The notes under the pieces: generated by a model
The model's database searches: none
Seen by the model: only the letters and a program-made list of their open reading frames with translations
Told to the model about the DNA's origin: nothing
Part shown: piece after piece, positions 1 to 7,228 of the stretch
Layout of the letters: every line of letters starts with the position of its first letter
Numbering within the stretch: position 1 is the first letter of the stretch
Origin: Alphaproteobacteria bacterium UBA6187
GTDB lineage: Bacteria; Pseudomonadota; Alphaproteobacteria; Rickettsiales; UBA6187
Length of the DNA: 14,200 nucleotides
Reading direction: 5' to 3'
Assembly (NCBI GenBank): GCA_002422795.1
Contig: DITJ01000028.1
Span: forward strand, 1 to 14,200
Translations under genes and position numbers: made by a program

Positions 1-38
<38 letters not shown>

Positions 39-57
39 ATAAAAACTGATAGAACCC

Positions 58-86
58 TTTATAACATGCAGAATTGGGCATGTAAA
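58..86 (-). promoter_or_regulatory. Sigma70-type promoter of the tRNA-fMet gene
   Basis: On the minus strand there is TTTACA (86-81, 5/6 to TTGACA), a spacer of exactly 17 nt, then TATAAA (63-58, 5/6 to TATAAT). Transcription would start about 7 nt downstream, giving a short leader before the mature tRNA 5' end at 38. Position, orientation and spacing all fit. Confidence 0.65.
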
Positions 87-523
87 TAATGAAGACTATT
101 AGTAGGTGACGTGCTTATATATCTTTACCGAGGATAAAGCAAGCTCTTTAATAGGGAAATTCCGGGCAAATGCAGCTAAATTGAGAGAGATAAATATTGA
201 CAGGGGTATTTTGGAGGCATTTTTTATTTTCTCCTGCTTTCGTTTGATGCTGATGTTATTGTTATGTTGTCGCAAAATATTGGGCGCCCATCTTTGAAAT
301 ATGGCCATGATTTGCGGGGTATTATTCGCTCGGATGATGCTATCCGCTAGATTTTGTAAGTATAGCGGCCCCCTTTATAACTAAGCCAAAAAGCACAATC
401 CACAGCATCATTAGAATTATCAAATTTATGCTTAACCCCATCATTTCTTATGGATGCGGCTCGATATGTAACGTTTTGCGATCATGATAAATCTTTATAA
501 AATATCTCGTTAATAAAATATAT
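87..523. other. Intergenic stretch with no convincing gene
   Basis: Between the tRNA promoter and the prepilin promoter I see no recognisable gene. Two overlapping opposite-strand frames of 63 and 69 codons (around 99-308) have no family resemblance and no Shine-Dalgarno sequence. The only frame with a clear character is a 34-codon hydrophobic one on the minus strand at 340-444, listed separately. The length suggests decayed sequence or an undetected RNA, but neither is shown. Confidence 0.5.
340..444 (-). CDS. Possible 34-residue hydrophobic small protein (speculative)
   Basis: Starting from the tandem ATG codons at 444-439, the minus strand encodes 34 residues. The N-terminal two thirds (residues 4-24) are an almost uninterrupted Ile/Leu/Met/Val/Trp stretch that would form one membrane helix, followed by a short Lys/Ser tail and a TAG stop. 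Small single-helix peptides of this kind occur as type I toxins or small membrane proteins, and tRNA-flanking intergenic DNA is a usual place for them. Against it: there is no clear Shine-Dalgarno sequence, no recognised family, and such a short frame can arise by chance in AT-rich DNA. No function is assigned. Confidence 0.15.
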   Translation of the reverse strand: MMGLSINLIILMMLWIVLFGLVIKGAAILTKSSG

Positions 524-553
524 TTGTTATAAAATCGAAAACTGTGATAGAAT
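524..553 (+). promoter_or_regulatory. Candidate promoter of the prepilin-LamG gene
   Basis: TTGTTA (524-529), an 18-nt spacer, then TAGAAT (548-553). The predicted transcription start near 560 lies too close to the in-frame TTG at 570 for a normal leader. This favours one of the ATG codons at 597 or 612 as translation start. Confidence 0.4.
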
Positions 554-611
554 AGAGCTAATAAATATCTTGGCAACAAAGCCATCTTATTTGAAAATGG
601 ATTTCACGATC

Positions 612-3600
612 ATGAAAGATTGGAAACAGTTGTTTAAATTAAAGAGCAGGAGTGGTTTTAGCCTTGTAGAAATGTCAGTTGCGCTAGCTTCGGTTGCGGC
701 AATAGTGGTTGTTACAGTTGGCGGTGCGTCGTTGGTGCAGAGATCCAGACTAGGCAGCGTAGTTTCCGACATACAAAAATTCTCCCATGCAGTTGTAAAA
801 TTTGAAGATAAATACAAAGCTATTCCCGGTGATTTAGCGAATGTTACCACCTTAAATGGTGCGGTGGCGGGTAATGGTAACGGCTCTATAGACAGTTCAA
901 CCGAGTCACTGCAATTTTGGACGCAACTTTCACTTGCAGGCCTGATAAAAGGAAAATATGATGGCACAAGCACATACGCACCAGGCACAGGCGTTCCTGT
1001 AAGCACTTTAAAAGGCGGTGGTTACAATGTCTTGGATCCTACAGGCATATCTTTACCTAGCCAGGCTATGGTAATAGAGCTTGCAGGCTTTACAACAATC
1101 TCTAACTCCCAACCCATATTAACCCCGGACGACGCCAAATCCATTGACGAAAGAATGGATGATGGCAATCCAAACACAGGTATTGTACGGGCGGTAGGAA
1201 ATAGCACAGACTGTGTTAGTTCTAATGCATATAATCTTACTGAAAAATCTGCATCCTGCCGTTTGCGCTTTATAATACGCCAATCTGCACAGGCAAATGA
1301 TAGCGTTAATGTTATACATGATATTTCGAATGGATGTGGCAAAGCCGGTTCTATACGGGAAGTTTCTGATAGTAACAAGAGATGCCCGGTGGGTTTTGTG
1401 GGCATGATAACAGAGACCTGCCGTATAAATGCATCTAATGTTGGCACATGGAGTGGCAGCCTTGAGAATCCTGCACTTGAAAGTCATTGCAAGCCGGTAG
1501 TTTGCCAGGGCAATGGAAAATATGGTGATAAGCGTGTATTACCTTGTATGAATGGCCAAACTGGTGCCGGGGTTACTCAAACATGCTCAGCAGAAGGTGT
1601 TTGGGTTACAAATGAAGATCCAACTAGTTCAGGAGCGTGTGAACCAAATGCTTCTGCATGTAGCCTTGATGATGGAACAATCAGGGCGCCGCAAGCCTGT
1701 AACTGGGGGCAGACTGGGATGGTAAGCCAAACCTGCACCGCCGGTTTCTGGGAAACGGACAGCAATAGCTGCTCCCTTATAACATGCGATGGCCCTTCAA
1801 ATGTAGGTGTTACAAGAAATTATTCATCGGGATGTGGATTTAATTATACAGGCGCTGCTACTGAAACCTGTGCAATGGATGGCAACTGGAAAGTAACCAG
1901 CAATAGCTGCGCCCCGGTTTATACAGGAACATGTACAGTTGGTGCAGACCCAAGCCCTGCTGTAGCGGAGTGTCCTCCTGGAGGTGGTAGAAATTGCCGC
2001 GATATAGGGTGCCCTCCCGGCGAAACCGGATCTAATATTCAAATATGCGTGGCAACTGATTCGTGGACAACATTAAAAGACACATGCGTGCCTATCACAT
2101 GCTCTGGTGAGCGTGTCGGTACGGCAAGAATAATCCAGGATGCGCCTTGCCCTGCGGGACGCGCCGGTGTTGTTACTGAGGTATGTGAAAGCAATGGTGC
2201 AACACCGCCGCAAGGACAATGGACACCTAATTTCAGCCATTGCGCAACAGTTATGTGCACTCCTGATGCAAATCAGGATGGAAACGCAACATGGGGATAT
2301 GCAGCAGCAGGTGAAGCTGGCGTAAGTGGTGAATGTTTGTCTGGTTATGCAGGCACTCCTACAAGAAGTTGTGGATCAGATGGCACCTGGGGGGCGGTAA
2401 CAGGAGGATGCACAAAAAAGGAGTGCTCAGATTCCGGCATTAATGAAACTGTTTGGCCAGTTACAAAGGCTAACACCCAGAATGTAATCGGAACTAATTG
2501 CGCATGGCCAAATTTTGAAGGATTCCCTATAGCGGATTGTACTGCTGCTGGAACATGGTCGGAAAAATCAAGCTGTAAACCTTCAGACTTGCCGATAAAG
2601 GCACCTGGCAACGGATTAAAATTATGGCTGGATGCCGCTGATTATTCAACACTATTTAGTACCACAGATTGTACAACAACACGTGTGCAGATAGATGGGG
2701 CGGTAGGTTGCTGGAAGGATAAAAGCGGAAATGCTTATAATGCTATAGCAGGCGATGCACCAACTTACAGTGTAAATGCTATTAACCGCAGATCTGTTTT
2801 GGCATTTAACGGTACATCCAATTATTTGGAAAATAGCGCCTTAGCACTATCAACTACAGCAAGTATTTTTGCAGTTGCGTCCCCTGGAGCGGGTTCTAGC
2901 TACAAAAGGATTATAAATAATGAAGCTAATTTTTATTTAGGTGTAGGTTCTACAACTAATTATTTTAGTAGCTTCTATGGTAATGGCTCTAGCTGGGGCA
3001 CAATAGCAGATCATGGCGCAACTGGAATTATGAGCCCGGGAACATATTATATACTAACTTCAGTAAATAATGGCACTAATGATAATGCGTATATAAATGG
3101 CACTGCAATGCCGGTAAGGGCAAATACCATGAGCGCTTTTTCTAATGGATATAAGGTTGGCGCATTAAGCTCAACAATTCAGTTGTGGGACGGCAACATA
3201 GGTGAAATCATAATTTACAACACTGTTCTTTCTTCTGATGACCGCAAAAATGTGCAACTGTACCTTAGCCAGAAATGGCAAATTCCAGTGGCGGAGGCTC
3301 CTTATACCCCTGTATTATGGCTTGATGCTAACGATCCGAGTACGATATTCACAAACCCTAATTGTACTACTCCTGGAACGCCAGTAGATGGTGGCTCTGT
3401 AGGATGTTGGAAGGATAAAAGCACAAGTGCCAATAATTTTACTCAGACAACTGCTTTAAAATCTCCAACCAACACCGCGCAACAACCAGTATATAGGATT
3501 TATGGCGCAGGAAATGATAATGCTGTAAATTTTCAAACCAATAGTTATCAGTATTTGGAAAAATCTTATAGCGCTTCACTTAACCCGGTGAAAAACACCA

Positions 3601-4763
3601 TATTTGTAGTGTTAAACCGAGTTTTTGGTCTTGCAATTCAACACTCGGCTATTACATCAAGAAATGTTGCAGGCGCAGTAAACACAGGTTACTTTATTTA
3701 TGCGGATAGTAGTGATTTATGGTCAGGATATGTAGGAGGTAGCGGTGCGACATGGAGTGGTTTAAGCACTAGTGAAGGAATTGTGCAGGGCCAGTTAAAG
3801 CTTCTTACATATCAATTCCAGGATAAATCGCAGAGCCTATATGCAAATGGCATTTTACAGGCAACAGGAAATGCGGCTTTTACTATTAACAGCACCAGAC
3901 CCACAAGAGTTGGTGGCGGAAATACAGAAAGCGCTACAGTAGGAGCCCCATTCACTGGGGATATAACTGAAATTTTAATGTATAATGATATTCTTTCAGA
4001 TAATAAACGCACATTTGTAGAAAATTATTTAGCAAAAAAATGGTCGATTGATTCTTATGCTGGTGTTCTAGGATTAAAACTTTGGCTGGATGCCCAGGAT
4101 ACCACAACCCTTTATAGTAATAGCAATTGCACAACCGCGGGAGTGCCTGCAAATGGTGGCACTTTAGGCTGCTGGAAGGATAAAAGCGGCAATAGTAACA
4201 ATGCAGTCGCCACAGATAAGCCAACTTATGTCACAAGTGCATTTAACAGCAAGCCGGCAATAAGGTTTGCCAGCACGAATTACATGAATACTAACCTTTC
4301 TGCAATTGCTAACTCTAATTATTCAATACTTGCTGTGGTGCAAAGAAGGTCTGATGTTGGAAATAATTATTTTATTGGTAATAAGTTTTCAGTTTGTGAT
4401 ACAAATTGCGGCCTGCATCTAGGATATCTTACATCCACTAGAGTAAGACTTGATCAAATCAACAATGGACTCACAGAAACCATACCTGCTTATACCTCCC
4501 CTATACCAAGCTTATTTGCTGCCTGGTTTGATAGTTCTTCAGGCCATTATATTAATATCGACAATGGAACAATTACAAAATCTAATACTGAAAAAACAGC
4601 CCTCATAACAACTGCAGACGCCTGGATCGGCAGGGGGTATATGGCTGCTGCGCAATTTAATGGCGATATAGGTGAAATAATGGTTTATAATACATCACTT
4701 TCCAACACTTCCAGGCAGGATATCCAGGACTATCTTGTAAATAAATGGGGACTTAGTTTTTAG
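612..4763 (+). CDS. Giant prepilin-like protein with eight sushi-like Cys modules and three LamG domains (putative adhesin)
   Basis: The product has about 1383 residues counted from the ATG at 612. A basic leader ends in Gly15, then Phe-Ser-Leu-Val-Glu (16-20) and a long hydrophobic helix: a type IV prepilin/type II pseudopilin N-terminus with the prepilin peptidase site at Gly15/Phe16 and the conserved Glu at +5. Residues about 56-110 carry the Y-x-x-I-PGD plus Gly/Asn-rich loop seen in alphaproteobacterial pilins. Residues 242-655 hold eight repeats with the pattern C-x(12-25)-C-x(11-12)-C-x(n)-G-x-W-x(n)-C, like short sushi/CCP modules; module five has two extra Cys. Three LamG/ConA-like domains follow (about 669-891, 899-1146, 1154-1383), each starting L-W-L-D-A and ending with a [GT]-E-I-[ILM] strand and a YL-x-x-KW helix. 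Ordinary pilins have 130-250 residues. It is probably displayed on the cell surface and binds glycans or protein (inference). In-frame starts at TTG 570 and ATG 597 are alternatives; none has a good Shine-Dalgarno sequence. Confidence 0.85.
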   Translation: MKDWKQLFKLKSRSGFSLVEMSVALASVAAIVVVTVGGASLVQRSRLGSVVSDIQKFSHAVVKFEDKYKAIPGDLANVTTLNGAVAGNGNGSIDSSTESLQFWTQLSLAGLIKGKYDGTSTYAPGTGVPVSTLKGGGYNVLDPTGISLPSQAMVIELAGFTTISNSQPILTPDDAKSIDERMDDGNPNTGIVRAVGNSTDCVSSNAYNLTEKSASCRLRFIIRQSAQANDSVNVIHDISNGCGKAGSIREVSDSNKRCPVGFVGMITETCRINASNVGTWSGSLENPALESHCKPVVCQGNGKYGDKRVLPCMNGQTGAGVTQTCSAEGVWVTNEDPTSSGACEPNASACSLDDGTIRAPQACNWGQTGMVSQTCTAGFWETDSNSCSLITCDGPSNVGVTRNYSSGCGFNYTGAATETCAMDGNWKVTSNSCAPVYTGTCTVGADPSPAVAECPPGGGRNCRDIGCPPGETGSNIQICVATDSWTTLKDTCVPITCSGERVGTARIIQDAPCPAGRAGVVTEVCESNGATPPQGQWTPNFSHCATVMCTPDANQDGNATWGYAAAGEAGVSGECLSGYAGTPTRSCGSDGTWGAVTGGCTKKECSDSGINETVWPVTKANTQNVIGTNCAWPNFEGFPIADCTAAGTWSEKSSCKPSDLPIKAPGNGLKLWLDAADYSTLFSTTDCTTTRVQIDGAVGCWKDKSGNAYNAIAGDAPTYSVNAINRRSVLAFNGTSNYLENSALALSTTASIFAVASPGAGSSYKRIINNEANFYLGVGSTTNYFSSFYGNGSSWGTIADHGATGIMSPGTYYILTSVNNGTNDNAYINGTAMPVRANTMSAFSNGYKVGALSSTIQLWDGNIGEIIIYNTVLSSDDRKNVQLYLSQKWQIPVAEAPYTPVLWLDANDPSTIFTNPNCTTPGTPVDGGSVGCWKDKSTSANNFTQTTALKSPTNTAQQPVYRIYGAGNDNAVNFQTNSYQYLEKSYSASLNPVKNTIFVVLNRVFGLAIQHSAITSRNVAGAVNTGYFIYADSSDLWSGYVGGSGATWSGLSTSEGIVQGQLKLLTYQFQDKSQSLYANGILQATGNAAFTINSTRPTRVGGGNTESATVGAPFTGDITEILMYNDILSDNKRTFVENYLAKKWSIDSYAGVLGLKLWLDAQDTTTLYSNSNCTTAGVPANGGTLGCWKDKSGNSNNAVATDKPTYVTSAFNSKPAIRFASTNYMNTNLSAIANSNYSILAVVQRRSDVGNNYFIGNKFSVCDTNCGLHLGYLTSTRVRLDQINNGLTETIPAYTSPIPSLFAAWFDSSSGHYINIDNGTITKSNTEKTALITTADAWIGRGYMAAAQFNGDIGEIMVYNTSLSNTSRQDIQDYLVNKWGLSF
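1335..2576 (+). repeat. Eight tandem four-cysteine modules inside the prepilin-like gene
   Basis: Each module has four Cys with near-constant spacing between the second and third (12 or 13 positions apart in all eight), an aromatic/Gly-x-x-G motif after the second Cys, and Gly-x-Trp (or a close variant) before the fourth, for example C-[NGLPA]-x-x-[YFT]-x-G and DG-[NT]-W. This is the order of landmarks in sushi/CCP domains, but modules are only about 38-52 residues long instead of about 60. DNA identity between copies is low, so these are old protein-level repeats rather than recent duplications. Confidence 0.7.
2616..4760 (+). repeat. Three tandem LamG/ConA-like domain repeats inside the prepilin-like gene
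   Basis: Copies lie at about 2616-3284, 3306-4049 and 4071-4760. Each begins [KV]-LWLDA-x-D, has a Cys-Thr-Thr, then GCWKDKS and a P-[TV]-Y strand, and ends [GT]-E-I-[ILM]-x-YN followed by a Leu/Trp-rich helix. The GCWKDKS block is also conserved in DNA (about 2705, 3402 and 4168; 'tggaaggataaaagc' in all three), which points to duplication within the gene. Copies one and three are the closest pair in this block. Confidence 0.8.
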
Positions 4764-4766
4764 AAC

Positions 4767-5015
4767 CTGTAGCGAATTAACGGTTTTGTCATTCCAGAAG
4801 CTAGAGAGGCTTCTCATAAAACTGGCTTCTTCAGCCGTTTTCATGAGTTAGCCGAGCTTGCTATCTGGAATCCAGTACTTTATAAACCTAACGAATTAAG
4901 AATTTCTGATTTATAAGAAACTGGATTCCAGATATTAATAAAACCTAGGATTTACAAGTAGTAAATCCAATGTTTTCTAAATTCTGGAATGACAGAATTC
5001 GTTAATTCGCTACAG
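4767..5015. repeat. 249-bp inverted-repeat element with nested hairpins (MITE- or palindromic-repeat-like)
   Basis: The outer arms are 4767-4799 and 4982-5015: ctgtagcgaattaacg..gtcattccagaa against its reverse complement, with a few mismatches and one gap. Nested inside are hairpins at 4796-4814 (agaagc/gcttct), 4813-4847 (ctcat-aaaac-ggct), 4863-4876 with 4920-4933 (14-bp perfect arms, atctggaatccagt), and 4948-4968 (ggatttac/gtaaatcc). The left arm starts 3 nt after the prepilin stop codon. A 7-bp direct repeat TAGAACC at 4761-4767 and 5021-5027 brackets the element and may be a target-site duplication. No protein is encoded. It could also act as a bidirectional terminator between the prepilin gene and hisA. 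Confidence 0.7.
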
Positions 5016-5047
5016 ACTCTTAGAACCGATTGGTATTTTATTGCAAC

Positions 5048-5079
5048 TTGAAAAGCTATAATAATTTCACTTATATAAT
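5048..5079 (+). promoter_or_regulatory. Weak candidate promoter region for hisA
   Basis: TTGAAA (5048-5053) is followed after 20 nt by a perfect TATAAT (5074-5079); a second perfect TATAAT lies at 5057-5062. The spacing is not ideal for either, so the exact promoter is unsure, but this is the only promoter-like sequence between the inverted-repeat element and hisA. Confidence 0.25.
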
Positions 5080-5174
5080 CTTTCCACGACTCATAAGCTT
5101 CAATGTTTTAACAAAAATCTTGCATTTTTACCATTGCAAGTCTAATTATTTGCAAAATTATTTGGTGAAAAAGC

Positions 5175-5900
5175 ATGATTATATTCCCTGCGATAGATTT
5201 AAAAGATGGCAACTGCGTGCGCCTTGAAAAAGGCGAAATGGACCGCGCCACTATATTTAACGAAAGCCCGGCCGCGCAAGGCCAGAAGTTTGAAAAACAA
5301 GGCTTTAAGTGGATTCATATAGTAGATTTAAATGGTGCATTTGCAGGCAAGCCCGTTAATATTGAACCTGTAAGGGAAATAATAAAATCGGTAAATATAC
5401 CCGTGCAACTAGGCGGCGGAATAAGGGATTTAGCAACAATTGAACAATGGCTTTTAGCTGGTGTTTCAAGGGTGATACTCGGCACAATTGCACTTAGAAA
5501 CCCAGAGCTTGTAAAAGAAGCCTGCAGTTTATATCCAGACCAGATAGTAGTAGGGGTGGATGGAAAAGGCGGAAAAATTGCGGTGGAAGGCTGGGCGGAA
5601 ACATCCGAAGTTAGCGTTATAGAGCTTGCAAAACAATTTGAAGATGCCGGGGTTGCTGCGATTTTATATACTGATGTGGCGCGCGATGGTATGCTTGGCG
5701 GTGTTGATTTATCTGGCACTAAAATTCTGGCTGAATCTGTAAATATTCCAGTAATAGCCTCTGGCGGAGTTGCCGGGATAGAAGATATTAAGGCAATTAA
5801 AGCCCTGGAAAACACTGGCATATGCGGTGTTGTAGTAGGCCGCGCCCTTTATGATGGCAGGATTAATATTGAAGAGGCGCTTGAATTGGCGCGTTCGTAG
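5175..5900 (+). CDS. hisA: Phosphoribosylformimino-5-aminoimidazole carboxamide ribotide isomerase (HisA)
   Basis: HisA catalyses the Amadori isomerisation of ProFAR to PRFAR, the fourth step of histidine synthesis, in the cytoplasm. The product has 241 residues, the normal length for this (beta/alpha)8 barrel. The general base Asp8 lies in FPAIDLKDG, and the general acid Asp129 lies in VVGVDGK. GGGIR (81-84 region), the Gly-Trp at 139-140 and TDVARDGML (166-174) are the usual phosphate- and substrate-binding loops, repeated in the two barrel halves. The start is set by GGTGA (5163-5167), 7 nt before ATG. Neither hisH nor hisB is next to it, although alphaproteobacterial hisA usually sits with them. 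The stop codon lies inside the left arm of the 5897-6002 inverted repeat. Confidence 0.97.
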   Translation: MIIFPAIDLKDGNCVRLEKGEMDRATIFNESPAAQGQKFEKQGFKWIHIVDLNGAFAGKPVNIEPVREIIKSVNIPVQLGGGIRDLATIEQWLLAGVSRVILGTIALRNPELVKEACSLYPDQIVVGVDGKGGKIAVEGWAETSEVSVIELAKQFEDAGVAAILYTDVARDGMLGGVDLSGTKILAESVNIPVIASGGVAGIEDIKAIKALENTGICGVVVGRALYDGRINIEEALELARS

Positions 5901-6002
5901 TTCGTGGTTTGTAGTTATTGGAAACCTAAGTAAAATATGGTAATTATACTAAAACTATATTAATTAATAACTACAAACTAATAACCACAAACCACGAACT
6001 AC
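5897..6002. repeat. Inverted repeat filling the hisA-hisF spacer
   Basis: Arms 5897-5919 (gtagttcgtggtttgtagttatt) and 5980-6002 are reverse complements at 22 of 23 positions, separated by a 60-nt AT-rich loop. The right arm is preceded by a related copy (aactacaaacta then aaccacaaacca), so the arm itself is built from a short repeated unit. The left arm overlaps the hisA stop codon and the right arm ends 3 nt before the hisF ATG. There is no T-tract after the arms, so it is not a standard intrinsic terminator. It is unrelated in sequence to the 4767-5015 element. Confidence 0.75.
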
Positions 6003-6005
6003 CTT

Positions 6006-6761
6006 ATGCTTAAAACCCGAATTATCCCATGCCTTGATGTTAAAGATGGCCGCGTTGTTAAAGGCGTGAATTTTGTAGATTTGGTCGATGCTGGCGATCC
6101 TGTTGCGCAAGCTAAAATTTATGATGCGCAGGGCGCGGATGAATTATGTTTCCTTGATATTACCGCATCATCAGATAACCGCGGCACAATTTTAGATGTG
6201 GTATCAAAAGTTGCTGAGCAGTGTTTTATGCCACTTACCGTTGGCGGCGGGATACGCACTATAGATGATATCAGGAAGTTATTGCTGGCAGGCGCAGATA
6301 AAGTTTCTATTAATACAACAGCGGTAAATAACCCTGAATTTGTAAAAGATGCCTCAAATAAATTCGGGGCGCAGTGTATTGTGGTTGGAATTGACGCAAA
6401 ACGTGCCAATGGGCGCTTTGAAATTTTCACCCATGGAGGCCGTAACGCAACTGGAATTGATGCTATAGAATGGGCACAGCGCATGGTGGAATATGGCGCA
6501 GGCGAACTTCTCCTCACTTCAATGGATAGGGATGGCACCGGCAAAGGCTTTGATAATGAAATCACATCGGCAATAGCTGATAAAGTTTCTGTGCCTGTGA
6601 TTGCGTCCGGCGGGGTTGGTAGTTTACAAGATTTTGTAGATGGCGTTAAAAATGGCCATGCTTCCGCGCTTCTTGCGGCTTCTGTATTTCATTTTGGCCA
6701 GTTTACTGTTAAACAGGTTAAAGAATATATGGAAGAAAATGGTGTTGCGGTTAGGCTCTAA
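6006..6761 (+). CDS. hisF: Imidazole glycerol phosphate synthase cyclase subunit (HisF)
   Basis: HisF is the cyclase half of the HisFH complex: it uses ammonia delivered by the HisH glutaminase to turn PRFAR into imidazole glycerol phosphate plus AICAR. The product has 251 residues, full length for the family. The catalytic Asp11 is in IIPCLDVKDGRVVKG and Asp130 in CIVVGIDAKR. GGGIR (80-84) and ASGGVGS near residue 200 are the phosphate loops, and the end MEENGVAVRL is typical. The ATG at 6006 gives the standard N-terminus, yet there is no Shine-Dalgarno sequence: the 25 bases upstream are the right arm of the inverted repeat. tsaE starts 11 nt after the stop, so hisF probably heads a transcript running into tsaE-amgK-murU. 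hisH must be elsewhere. Confidence 0.97.
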   Translation: MLKTRIIPCLDVKDGRVVKGVNFVDLVDAGDPVAQAKIYDAQGADELCFLDITASSDNRGTILDVVSKVAEQCFMPLTVGGGIRTIDDIRKLLLAGADKVSINTTAVNNPEFVKDASNKFGAQCIVVGIDAKRANGRFEIFTHGGRNATGIDAIEWAQRMVEYGAGELLLTSMDRDGTGKGFDNEITSAIADKVSVPVIASGGVGSLQDFVDGVKNGHASALLAASVFHFGQFTVKQVKEYMEENGVAVRL

Positions 6762-6772
6762 TTACTAGTTAT

Positions 6773-7228
6773 ATGCAAATTATCTTAAATTCCCTCCAAG
6801 ATACCCATAATTTTGCTGCCAGCCTTGCCTCACAGCTAAAAACTGGCGATGTAATCTCCCTGAAAGGAGATTTGGGCGCAGGAAAAACCGAGCTTGCCCG
6901 CACTATTATACATAATCTTGCTGGAAAAAATACCCATGTTGCCAGCCCTACTTTTAATATAGTACAAACCTATGATACTCCTGGTTTTACCATATGGCAT
7001 TTCGACCTTTACCGATTGAAATATAGCGAAGAATTAGTTGAAATAGGGCTTGAAGATGCGCTAAATTGTGGTGTTAGCCTAATAGAGTGGCCGGATATAG
7101 CAAAAGACTTTCTCCCCAAGGAAATTTTGACAATAAATTTATTTTGTGGCAAGAATGATGAAAGAGTAGTAATGCTGGAAGGAACTGGCAAATGGGCGGA
7201 ATTTATCAAGAAGGTATCTAATGGATAA
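6773..7228 (+). CDS. tsaE: tRNA threonylcarbamoyladenosine biosynthesis ATPase TsaE
   Basis: TsaE is the small P-loop ATPase that works with TsaB and TsaD to make the t6A modification at position 37 of ANN-decoding tRNAs. The product has 151 residues, a normal length. Visible landmarks are the Walker A loop GDLGAGKTE (32-40), the switch-like SPTFNIVQ (58-65), HFDLYRL (76-82) with the conserved Asp78, and IEWPD (104-108) with the family Glu-Trp-Pro. Its first residues (about 1-28) form the usual short beta strand plus helix before the P-loop. No good Shine-Dalgarno sequence precedes the ATG, so expression may depend on readthrough from hisF. The last 8 bases overlap amgK, a conserved pairing in alphaproteobacteria. 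Confidence 0.95.
   Translation: MQIILNSLQDTHNFAASLASQLKTGDVISLKGDLGAGKTELARTIIHNLAGKNTHVASPTFNIVQTYDTPGFTIWHFDLYRLKYSEELVEIGLEDALNCGVSLIEWPDIAKDFLPKEILTINLFCGKNDERVVMLEGTGKWAEFIKKVSNG

Noticed and set aside
99..308. Two overlapping open frames on opposite strands (63 and 69 codons)
   Set aside because: No Shine-Dalgarno sequence, no family resemblance, and each is the mirror of the other; typical chance frames in AT-rich DNA.
570..611. TTG at 570 as prepilin start
   Set aside because: It lies about 10 nt after the predicted transcription start and has no ribosome site; a 29-residue leader is also long for a prepilin. ATG 612 (or 597) is preferred, though not proven.
587..1447. Antisense frames of 120-141 codons inside the prepilin gene
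   Set aside because: They mirror the strongly supported plus-strand gene and show no motifs.
5030..5227. 65-codon plus-strand frame overlapping the hisA start
   Set aside because: Out of frame with hisA, no motifs, and it covers the hisA promoter and ribosome site region.
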